64,000 bases of DNA from the NCBI GenBank assembly GCA_021815365.1, contig JAKAGZ010000007.1, positions 1-64,000 of the forward strand, given 5' to 3'. Below the pieces are notes generated by a model, which was given only the letters and a program-made list of their open reading frames with translations, did not search any database and was not told the origin of the DNA. The position numbers and the translations under genes are program-made. How positions within the stretch are numbered: the stretch's first letter is position 1; the number at the start of each line of letters is the position of its first letter. This stretch comes from Bacteroidota bacterium. Its GTDB lineage: Bacteria > Bacteroidota > Ignavibacteria > Ignavibacteriales > Ignavibacteriaceae. Below, piece after piece: positions 35,988-43,760 of the stretch.

Positions 35988-38219
35988 ATGAAGCTTTTAA
36001 AAAGTTTATTTGTTTGTTCGATTGTTATTTTGAATTGTTCGGCTTTCTCACAAACTGTATTGCTGCCTGAACGATGGCATTTTATTACAGGCGATAACCC
36101 GCGATATAGTAATCCGGAATTCAATGACAGCTCTTGGGCTTTAATTGATGTTCCGGATTATTGGGAACACCAGGACTTTGATGGTTACGACGGCATTGCG
36201 TGGTATCGTGTTCATTTCAATCTTAAAAATAAATTGCACGGCGACAGTGTCTACTTCATTCTTGGTAAAATAGACGATGCGGATGAATCATATCTAAACG
36301 GCGTTCGCATCGGCGGAATGGGAACCTTCCCGCCAAATGCCGTAACTGCTTACGATAAATTTCGCTACTATAGAATACCAACAAAGATGTTAAAGAAAGA
36401 TAATGTTCTTGCAGTCCGTGTTTTTGATATGGGTGGTCCCGGCGGAATTGTTTCGGGACCAATCGGAATTTATGATGATAAAGATCATCAAAAACAATTT
36501 AATCCACCGCCTGGTCCTAAGAAATCTTTTTATCAGCTTGTAACTTCTAACGGTCTGATAGCCGCAGTTTATGATGAGAGTCGTGCTTATATTGAAAGAA
36601 TTAGTCCGCATATTTTTCAAGCTTATGATTCATCCGATTATGTTAAGCCGTTTCTGCGAAGAGTTGCTGTTACATTAAAGTCCAGACCGGAAAAGACTTT
36701 TTATAAAGATAACACACACGTAATTACTGTTAAGTATCCTGATGTTGAAGTAAATTATTTCGCCCCGTTTAGTACCGGAGAAAAAGTTTTTTACATTGAG
36801 ATTTCCGGTCCGCGTTCTGAAGTTGAATCTTGTTCAATAAGTTATATTCTGCAAAAGACAAATGTGCTGATTGACTCTGCTGTGTTTAACAGACCGGGTA
36901 ATCGAGCTGAAAAATATTTTATGCTGAGCTTTACGGATTCACTGCAGACAGATGGCAAAATAGTTGAAAAGGCAAAAGCTAATCTCATCGCAAATGACGG
37001 TAATATATTGCAGAATGAAATTTCTTATATGAAAAAAGTTTTTGCGCGTGCAAAATTTCCGAAAGGAATTTCATCTAAGCAGCGCAGTCTTCTTGAGCAA
37101 TCTATTTCGGTATTGAAAATGGCGCAGGTTACTCAGCAGGAAGTTTTTTCAAAAGCAAGCGGACAAATTCTTGCTTCACTTCCTCCCGGCGGTTGGAATA
37201 TCGCCTGGGTACGAGATGGATGTTATTCAGCTTTGGGATTGAACAGGCTCGGCTTATTTGATGAAGCCCGCCGCTTTCTTTCGTTTATGCTTAATGCTGA
37301 GTCGAATCATTACGATCATTTTGTTTTTAGGGACGGCAAAGATTATGGTGTAGGCGTGCCATATCAAATTTCCGTGTGCAGATATTTCGGTGAAGGGAAA
37401 GAAGAATCAGATTATACTGATGATGGGCCTAATATTGAGTTAGACGGCTTCGGTCTTTCGTTGATTGCGTTGTGCGATTATGTCCAGCGAAGCGGAGACA
37501 CAGCGTTTTTCAAAGAAAATTATGATTTGCTTGCAACTAAAGTTGCGGATGCAATAATTCACTGCATTGATACTAATAATGTTATTCGAATTGATTCCGG
37601 TCCGTGGGAGCGTCATCTGCCGGGAAAACAATTTGCTTACACTTCAATTGCTTGCGCTGCCGGGCTTAGAGATTTTGCAGCGCTCTCTTCCAAATTAAAA
37701 ATCAGCGGGGCTGAAAAATATTATCAAGCTTATGAGAGACTGCTTGGCGGCATTCGCAACAATTTAGTAATTGACCATAAGTTTATCAAAGGAAATGTTG
37801 AAGCTGCTGACTCAAATTCTTACGATTATTATGACGGTGGAACTTTTGAAGCATTCGGCTTCGGATTATTTCACGATAAAAAGTTTTTCAATTCACAGCT
37901 AGAGGAATACAAACGAATATTAGGAGTAGAAGGCGGGCGGCACGGTTTCTCCCGCATCAACAAAGGCGATTGGTACGAAACAGCAGAATGGATTCTTCTT
38001 GATTTGCGGGCTGCTTCGGCAATGCACAAATACGGCGATCAAAAAGGCGCACGCAAATTAGTAAACTGGGTCACCGATCAGGCAGCACTGAACTATAATT
38101 TAATTCCGGAATTATATAATAGAAAAACATCATTCTATGATGGTGCTGTACCGATGGTCGGCTTTGGCGCCGGAGCTTATGCAGTTGCATTGTGGGATGT
38201 ATATCCCGGCAATAAGTGA
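35988..38219 (+). CDS. GH15-like glycosidase with N-terminal sugar-binding beta-sandwich
   Basis: The 743-residue protein has a signal peptide (about 1-22). A GH2-like jelly roll follows (about 25-165; PDYWEHQDFDGYDGIAWYRV, KIDDADESYLNGVRIG), then a second sandwich, then an (alpha/alpha)6-barrel from about 360. The barrel has GGWNIAWVRDGCYSALGLNR, ELDGFGLSLIALCDYV, SGPWERHL and GDWYETAEWILLDLRAAS, as in GH15 glucoamylase-type enzymes. GH15 members act on alpha-glucosides, which does not fit a beta-1,2-glucan locus. It may be a different family with a similar barrel or serve another glycan. It closes the carbohydrate block; the next gene is convergent. Confidence 0.72.
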   Translation: MKLLKSLFVCSIVILNCSAFSQTVLLPERWHFITGDNPRYSNPEFNDSSWALIDVPDYWEHQDFDGYDGIAWYRVHFNLKNKLHGDSVYFILGKIDDADESYLNGVRIGGMGTFPPNAVTAYDKFRYYRIPTKMLKKDNVLAVRVFDMGGPGGIVSGPIGIYDDKDHQKQFNPPPGPKKSFYQLVTSNGLIAAVYDESRAYIERISPHIFQAYDSSDYVKPFLRRVAVTLKSRPEKTFYKDNTHVITVKYPDVEVNYFAPFSTGEKVFYIEISGPRSEVESCSISYILQKTNVLIDSAVFNRPGNRAEKYFMLSFTDSLQTDGKIVEKAKANLIANDGNILQNEISYMKKVFARAKFPKGISSKQRSLLEQSISVLKMAQVTQQEVFSKASGQILASLPPGGWNIAWVRDGCYSALGLNRLGLFDEARRFLSFMLNAESNHYDHFVFRDGKDYGVGVPYQISVCRYFGEGKEESDYTDDGPNIELDGFGLSLIALCDYVQRSGDTAFFKENYDLLATKVADAIIHCIDTNNVIRIDSGPWERHLPGKQFAYTSIACAAGLRDFAALSSKLKISGAEKYYQAYERLLGGIRNNLVIDHKFIKGNVEAADSNSYDYYDGGTFEAFGFGLFHDKKFFNSQLEEYKRILGVEGGRHGFSRINKGDWYETAEWILLDLRAASAMHKYGDQKGARKLVNWVTDQAALNYNLIPELYNRKTSFYDGAVPMVGFGAGAYAVALWDVYPGNK

Positions 38220-38261
38220 CTCTTAGTAATAATTAAATCACGTTACAATAAAATTTTTTAT

Positions 38262-38756
38262 TTATGCATTAGACCTTGTGCCTACTTCGCGGTCTAAGAT
38301 AAACAACGCACCCTGGTTATCTCCTATGAATTTTATTTTCTCAAGAATTTTTAACGCTGTAGCTTCTTCTTCTACCTGCTCGCTTACGAACCACTGCAAA
38401 AAATTATGAGTAGCGTGGTCTCGCTCGGCTATTGCAAGATCAACTATATCATAGATGGACTCTGTAACTTTTTTTTCGTGATTGTAAGTATCTTCAAAAA
38501 CTTCCCTTGCTGATTTCCAGGTTTTCTTTGGAGCCTCAATTTGTTTTAAATCAACCTTACCGCGTGACTGAAGAATGTAATCATAAAATTTCAAACCGTG
38601 ATTTTTTTCTTCCTCTGCCTGGAATCTCATCCAGTTAGAAAATCCACTTAAGTTTAATGAGTCAAAGTATGATGACATTGATAGGTATAAATAGAATGCA
38701 TAAAGTTCCTGGTTCAACTGAAGATTCAGAGCATTTTGAATTTTTTCTTTAATCAT
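38262..38756 (-). CDS. ftnA: ferritin (bacterial FtnA type)
   Basis: This iron-storage protein oxidises Fe(II) and mineralises it in a 24-subunit shell. From the ATG at 38756 it has 164 residues, normal for the family. Ferroxidase-site segments are LNQELYAFYLYLSMSSYFDS, RFQAEEEKNHGLKFYDYILQ and HNFLQWFVSEQVEEEATALK. The start is chosen because aggtga lies 4 bases upstream and MIKEKIQNALNLQLNQEL is the usual N-terminus; an upstream in-frame ATG (38801) would add an unlikely 15 residues. It is not part of the neighbouring sugar locus. Confidence 0.93.
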   Translation of the reverse strand: MIKEKIQNALNLQLNQELYAFYLYLSMSSYFDSLNLSGFSNWMRFQAEEEKNHGLKFYDYILQSRGKVDLKQIEAPKKTWKSAREVFEDTYNHEKKVTESIYDIVDLAIAERDHATHNFLQWFVSEQVEEEATALKILEKIKFIGDNQGALFILDREVGTRSNA

Positions 38757-39004
38757 TGTATCACCTGGTTTTGTATTAGAATTATAAACTTTGTTTCTCA
38801 TTCATAAAATACAATTAATGCTTCCAAAACTGCAAGTCTTTAACCCAAATTTCCCATTAGGAAAACCTGTCCGTCTGGCAGGCGGGTTTGCCCTTCGGGC
38901 CGATTGGAAGCGACACTTCGTGGCAAGCCATAATTCATTCTAACAAAAAGAATTTGAAAGACAGTTATTCTTCAGAACCAAACATCAAAATCGTTGAAGG
39001 CTTG

Positions 39005-39090
39005 TCGGGGTTAACCCCGATAAAAAAACTTTTTAAGAAAAAGTTTTATTATCGGCCTTTGGCAAAAAATTCATTAGAAATGAATTTTTT
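39005..39090. repeat. cluster of three perfect hairpins in a 500-base gap
   Basis: Between ferritin and uvrD (38757-39304) I see no convincing gene. Within 86 bases lie a 16-bp palindrome, tcggggttaaccccga (39005-39020); a 10-bp stem with 3-base loop (39025-39034 / 39038-39047); and a 12-bp stem with 3-base loop (39064-39075 / 39079-39090). Further small stems occur at 38845-38905. Similar clusters occur at 47975-48080 and 48449-48571. TATATTTG at 39269-39276 may be the -7 element of a uvrD promoter. Confidence 0.6.
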
Positions 39091-39304
39091 GGGTTAATAT
39101 AATTACAGAATTTTAGGACTATGTAATTATACCTTTTACCGGAGGTCCTGCGTTGCATTTATCCTGATTTCATCATTTTTGTGGAATATTTTAAACATCT
39201 GGTTTGTTTATAGGCAGGATTTACATTTTCAACTTTCTTCTTTCCTTTAATTTTTCTCTGTTAATGATTATATTTGCGAACTCAAAAACCACAAAAAGAG
39301 CAAC

Positions 39305-41485
39305 ATGAACCTAAAATCCCTGAACGATCAGCAAAAACAAGCAGTTGAGTACGATAAAGGTCCTTCAATGATAGTAGCCGGCGCTGGTTCCGGTAAAACG
39401 AGGGTGCTTACATATAAAGTCGCATACCTGATAAATAAAGGGTACAAACCTGAAGAAATTCTGGCGCTGACCTTTACAAATAAGGCTGCAAATGAAATGA
39501 AAGCACGGATTAAGGAATTGGTCGGCGTAAAAGCTGAGCACATCTGGATGGGTACTTTTCATTCTATCTTTGCAAGAATTTTAAGGAAGGAAGCTGAGCA
39601 TCTTAATTATAAAAGCAATTTTTCAATTTATGATGCCGAAGATTCTTTTTCTCTTGTACAAAATATTATTTCAAATTTTAATATTGAAATTGAAGGCGTG
39701 ACACCAAACTCTATCAGGCATAAGATCAGCTATTTGAAAAATCATATGATTATGCCTGCAAAATACAGAAAAAAGCTTGTTGAATCTTTCATTGATGAAA
39801 AAATTGCAGATATCTACGATGAATATCAGAAACGTCTTGTTGAAAATAATGCAATGGACTTTGAAGACCTGCTGCTTAAGCCTATCGAATTATTTGAGAA
39901 CAATCCCAAAATTCTTCAGAATTATAAAAAGAGATTTAGTTATTTACTGGTTGATGAATTCCAGGACACAAATAAAGCTCAGTATGAATTACTGAAGCTG
40001 CTCGTATCAAAAGAAGGAAAGATATGCGTCGTTGGAGATGATGCTCAAAGCATTTACAGTTGGCGCGGCGCTAATATCGGGAATATGCTTGATTTTAAAA
40101 AAGATTTTCCGAAGTATAAACTCTTTAAGCTTGAACAGAATTACCGTTCAACTAAAACTATCTTAACTGCTGCCGATTCTGTAATTAAAAATAACAGCGG
40201 ACAGATCAAAAAAACGCTTTGGACTGAGAACAACGACGGCGAGCTGCTGACGCTTATTAAATGTGCTGATGAAAAAGATGAAGCTTACCAGATTGCAAAA
40301 TATATTAAGCAGGAAATCTCTAAAAAGAAATTATCATTAAAAGATTTTGCTGTTCTCTATCGTACCAATGCACAATCAAGAACTCTTGAAGATATTTTCA
40401 GAAGAGAAAAAATTCCATATAAAATTATCGGCGGCATAGAATTTTACCAGAGGAAAGAGGTCAAAGATGTTATAGCTTACCTCAGGGTGATTTCTAACCA
40501 GAGAGATGAGGAGAGCCTCCTCAGGATTATGAACTTCCCTCAGAGAGGGATCGGCAATACTACTATTAAAAGGATGATAGCCTTTGCAAGGAAACTTGAT
40601 CTTACTCTGTTTGAAACTATGTCCCGCGTTTTTGAAGTTATTGATATTAAGGAGAGAATACAAAAAAATGTGAAAGGCTTCAAGCTCCTCTTAGAGAAGT
40701 ATATAGCGCTGAAGGATAAGCTTTCGGTAGGTGAACTTACCCGCGCACTTGTTGATGATCTGGGTGTATTAAGAATGTTTAAGGAAGAGAATACACCTGA
40801 ATCAATGGCAAGATGGGAAAATATTAATGAGCTTCTTTCTGCACTCAGTGAATACTCAAGTTCAAATAAGAATGCCGCTCTTGAAGACTATCTCGAAGAA
40901 GTTTCTTTAATAACCGGCGTTGATATGTACGAAGAAGAAAAAAATTGTGTGACTTTTCTTACAATACACAGTGCAAAGGGGCTTGAATTTCCTGTTGTAT
41001 TTATTTCCGGCTGCGAAGAAGACATCTTTCCGCTCTCTAACAGGTTCAGTTCTGATGCATCGCTTGAAGAAGAAAGAAGGCTATTCTATGTGGCTGTAAC
41101 AAGAGCGAAACAGAAAGTTTATTTATTACATGCCCGTTCGAGATACCGGTTTGGAGAAGTTGCCTACCAAAGCAGATCAAGGTTTATTGATGAATTAAAT
41201 CACAAAACCTACGCTGAGGTTAACGGCGGAATAGGCAGGAAATCTTCGCAAAGAAAATCGAAAAAAGAAATTTATTATGAATATTTTGAAAAAGTAGATT
41301 ATGAAGATTTTGACCAGGATAATAAAACCTTACGCCCTGGTTCAAGAGTGATGCACGATAAATTCGGGCTCGGTAAAGTTATAGAAGTTACAGGTGCCGG
41401 GGATATGCAAAAAGCAACTGTGCATTTCGAAAGGAATAATGTTAAACAGCTTATGCTTAAATTTGCAAAGCTGAAAGTTCTTTAG
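39305..41485 (+). CDS. pcrA: UvrD/PcrA/Rep-type superfamily 1 DNA helicase
   Basis: This 3'-5' helicase acts in repair and replication. The 726-residue protein shows the Q motif LNDQQKQAVEYDKGP, Walker A AGAGSGKT (25-32), motif Ia LTFTNKAANEMKARI, Walker B LLVDEFQDTNKAQYELL, motif III GDDAQSIYSWRGA, motif IV EQNYRST, motif V VTFLTIHSAKGLEFPVVF and motif VI EEERRLFYVAVTRAK. It ends in the Tudor-like PcrA tail (GSRVMHDKFGLGKVIEV). Whether UvrD or PcrA is meant depends on the naming scheme; the tail favours PcrA. Confidence 0.94.
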   Translation: MNLKSLNDQQKQAVEYDKGPSMIVAGAGSGKTRVLTYKVAYLINKGYKPEEILALTFTNKAANEMKARIKELVGVKAEHIWMGTFHSIFARILRKEAEHLNYKSNFSIYDAEDSFSLVQNIISNFNIEIEGVTPNSIRHKISYLKNHMIMPAKYRKKLVESFIDEKIADIYDEYQKRLVENNAMDFEDLLLKPIELFENNPKILQNYKKRFSYLLVDEFQDTNKAQYELLKLLVSKEGKICVVGDDAQSIYSWRGANIGNMLDFKKDFPKYKLFKLEQNYRSTKTILTAADSVIKNNSGQIKKTLWTENNDGELLTLIKCADEKDEAYQIAKYIKQEISKKKLSLKDFAVLYRTNAQSRTLEDIFRREKIPYKIIGGIEFYQRKEVKDVIAYLRVISNQRDEESLLRIMNFPQRGIGNTTIKRMIAFARKLDLTLFETMSRVFEVIDIKERIQKNVKGFKLLLEKYIALKDKLSVGELTRALVDDLGVLRMFKEENTPESMARWENINELLSALSEYSSSNKNAALEDYLEEVSLITGVDMYEEEKNCVTFLTIHSAKGLEFPVVFISGCEEDIFPLSNRFSSDASLEEERRLFYVAVTRAKQKVYLLHARSRYRFGEVAYQSRSRFIDELNHKTYAEVNGGIGRKSSQRKSKKEIYYEYFEKVDYEDFDQDNKTLRPGSRVMHDKFGLGKVIEVTGAGDMQKATVHFERNNVKQLMLKFAKLKVL

Positions 41486-41505
41486 GAACTTTTATACTAT
41501 TTTTG
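41474..41505 (+). promoter_or_regulatory. hairpin at the helicase stop codon and -7 element before the phosphofructokinase gene
   Basis: aaagttc (41474-41480) pairs with gaacttt (41486-41492) across the helicase stop codon, a weak terminator-like stem. TATTTTTG at 41498-41505 matches the -7 consensus TAnnTTTG, but no TTG lies at the expected upstream distance. Together they suggest the phosphofructokinase gene can be transcribed on its own. Confidence 0.35.
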
Positions 41506-41547
41506 TAGTTAAGTTTTCGTATGTAACAATAAACGGAGAATATGTAA

Positions 41548-42924
41548 ATGACACAAGCACAGAAAAAACTCGCTATATTGGTTGGAGGCGGACCCGCACC
41601 AGGAATCAACAGCGTGATCAGCGCAGCGACGATCAGAGCTCACCTGGAAGGAATTGAAGTAGTCGGAATTAAAGACGGGTTCAAGTGGTTAATGCAGGGA
41701 GATATTACACACATAAAAGATATGACAATTCAAAATGTAAGCCGCATTCACTTCAGAGGCGGTTCTTATATCGGTATAGCCCGTAACAATCCGACAAAAG
41801 ATAAAAAACATCTTGAAAATACAGTTGATTCACTGCTAAGACTGAACGTTGATAAATTAATTACGATAGGCGGCGACGATACTGCATACAGCGCTCTGAA
41901 ACTGGAAGAAACAGCTAACGGAAGAATCAGAGTTGTTCATGTTCCTAAAACGATTGATAACGATCTCGATCTTCCGCACGGTATCCCTACTTTTGGATTT
42001 CAAACCGCCCGCCATGTTGGTGTTGAAATAGTAAAAAATCTTATGGTAGATGCACAGACTACTTCAAGGTGGTATTTCGTTATTTCGATGGGAAGAAAAG
42101 CAGGGCATCTCGCTCTCGGAATTGGTAAGGCAGCAGGTGCAACACTTACAGTAATTCCTGAAGAGTTTTCTGATTCAACATTAAAAATTTCTCACATAGT
42201 TGATTTATTAGTTGGTGCTATTGTTAAAAGACTAAGCTATGGGCGAAGTGACGGTGTTGCAATTCTTGCAGAAGGTCTCGTTGAAAACATCTCTGCAGAA
42301 GATCTGGAATCAATTGTAGATATCGAAAGAGATGCACACGATAATATAAGAATAGGAGAAATTAATTTAGGTGAAATTTTAAAAGTAAAGGTTCAGGAAA
42401 GGCTGAAAGACTTTGGAATAAAAATTACAGTTGTCGCAAAAAATATTGGATACGAATTGCGTTGTGCCGATCCTATTCCTTTCGATATGGAATATACAAG
42501 AGACCTTGGATTTGCTGCTACTCAATTTATTCTCAGCGGCGGAAATGGAGCGATGGTCTCAATTCAGAACGGGCATTTTGTTCCAATGTATTTTAAAGAC
42601 ATAATTGATCCACAGACAAATAAAACCAGGGTCAGAATGGTTGATCCTTCTTCTGAATATTTTTACATTGCAAGAAGATATATGATCAGATTGAACCAGG
42701 CTGATTTTGATGATACGAATGAATTAGCCAAGTATGCTGCTATATGCGGCATTTCTGTCGAGCAGTTCAGGAAACAATTTTATTATTTACTTGAAAATGA
42801 TAAACTGTATCAGAATTTAAAAAATGGTAAAATAAAATTAGCTGCGCCGGAATCTAACACCGCTAATCAACCTGCCGGTCAAGGTAAGGTTTACGATAAA
42901 GAAAATTACAGCGGGATTTTCTGA
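41548..42924 (+). CDS. 6-phosphofructokinase, pyrophosphate-type signature
   Basis: This is a glycolytic enzyme that phosphorylates fructose 6-phosphate. The 458-residue protein has the glycine-rich start LVGGGPAPGINSVISAA. At the donor site it has GGDDT (108-112) and PKTIDND (133-139). Enzymes using ATP normally have GGDGS/T and PGTIDND; aspartate and lysine at these two places mark the pyrophosphate-dependent enzyme (EC 2.7.1.90). The donor call rests on these residues only. Length exceeds the 320-residue ATP enzymes and fits the longer PPi class. A ggaga sequence lies 9 bases before the ATG. Confidence 0.85.
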   Translation: MTQAQKKLAILVGGGPAPGINSVISAATIRAHLEGIEVVGIKDGFKWLMQGDITHIKDMTIQNVSRIHFRGGSYIGIARNNPTKDKKHLENTVDSLLRLNVDKLITIGGDDTAYSALKLEETANGRIRVVHVPKTIDNDLDLPHGIPTFGFQTARHVGVEIVKNLMVDAQTTSRWYFVISMGRKAGHLALGIGKAAGATLTVIPEEFSDSTLKISHIVDLLVGAIVKRLSYGRSDGVAILAEGLVENISAEDLESIVDIERDAHDNIRIGEINLGEILKVKVQERLKDFGIKITVVAKNIGYELRCADPIPFDMEYTRDLGFAATQFILSGGNGAMVSIQNGHFVPMYFKDIIDPQTNKTRVRMVDPSSEYFYIARRYMIRLNQADFDDTNELAKYAAICGISVEQFRKQFYYLLENDKLYQNLKNGKIKLAAPESNTANQPAGQGKVYDKENYSGIF

Positions 42925-42944
42925 AATTACAAAATGATAATTAT

Positions 42945-43114
42945 GAGGCTGACCCAAAAGTCTTTCGTTGGTACTTTGTGTCTTGGTGACCTCGTGGCTA
43001 AGTTTTAATTTTGAAGAAAAGAAAAAATTCCTCTTTGCCACTAAAGCACCAACCTGCCTGCCGTACGCAGGGGCTCAAAGATTCACTAAGAAAATTTTCT
43101 TTTTGGTCAGCCTC
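42945..43114. mobile_element. MITE-like element, 170 bp
   Basis: Ends gaggctgacccaaaag (42945-42960) and the complement of gaggctgaccaaaaag (43099-43114) match at 15 of 16 bases. Both sides carry the 5-bp direct repeat attat (42940-42944, 43115-43119). The interior is non-coding and includes ctttgtg, ggctaag and ccactaaag words like those in the element at 145-365, though the ends differ. From 43120 to 43540 I see no gene, only AT-rich sequence. Confidence 0.55.
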
Positions 43115-43540
43115 ATTATTTTTCAGATTATCAGTGACTAATTAATTTGTTTTGCAGTTTGTCTTGTTTATTTACCTCCTGTCGGCACCACTGATCTTCA
43201 ACATTTCTTTTTTTCTTTTCAAAACCTGCAAAACTGAATTTTTAAGTGTCTGAGCGATTTATATGATCGCTTGTTTATTCAAATCTGCAATAAAATTTTA
43301 TACCCTTCAAGAAATAAAGAGTAATGCAGAAATCATCACTGTCTCGTATCGATTAAAATCACCTTTTGTCGGTAATTTTAGGCTGTATATAGAATAATTA
43401 GTTGCAAATAATTCATTTAAATAGTACCTTTTAACCGCTTAAAACTATATCTCGTCCAGAAATAATATACTCTTATATAGATAATAGGTGCCAATTTTCA
43501 GAGAATCTGAATTTTAAAAGAGCTGTTTCATAGCTTAGGG

Positions 43541-43586
43541 ATATAAATAAAATTGTAGGGGAGGATCTCAGACCCTCACCTACAAC
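43541..43586. repeat. intergenic hairpin repeat, copy 1
   Basis: atataaataaaattgtaggg opens this copy and an imperfect inverted arm (ccctcacctacaa) closes it. The same opening words and a better-paired arm recur in the same orientation at 48035-48079. The two copies flank the gene at 43761-47966. Confidence 0.6.
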
Positions 43587-43760
43587 TTAAAATTTGACTT
43601 ATATCGAAAATTTTAACCGCTAAACTGTAAGCAGTCTCCATAAGTAGAAAATCTCTTAACTTCGCATTTATATCTGGTATTTTAGCACCAGTGCAATTTA
43701 GAGCCAAAGTGTTCTGGCTATTTTAAAACTATTTTTAATCATAAAGTGAGGGCAATCACT

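Noticed and set aside
38888-39097. Open frame of 69 codons between ferritin and uvrD
   Set aside because: It lies across perfect hairpins, has no ribosome-binding site and its protein shows no family-like pattern.
42838-43041. Minus-strand frame after the phosphofructokinase gene
   Set aside because: It overlaps the real gene and a MITE-like element and shows no protein-like pattern.
43746-43760. GTG at 43746 as start of the LamG/FN3 protein
   Set aside because: The gaggg ribosome-binding site would lie inside the gene; ATG at 43761 gives correct spacing and a clean signal peptide.
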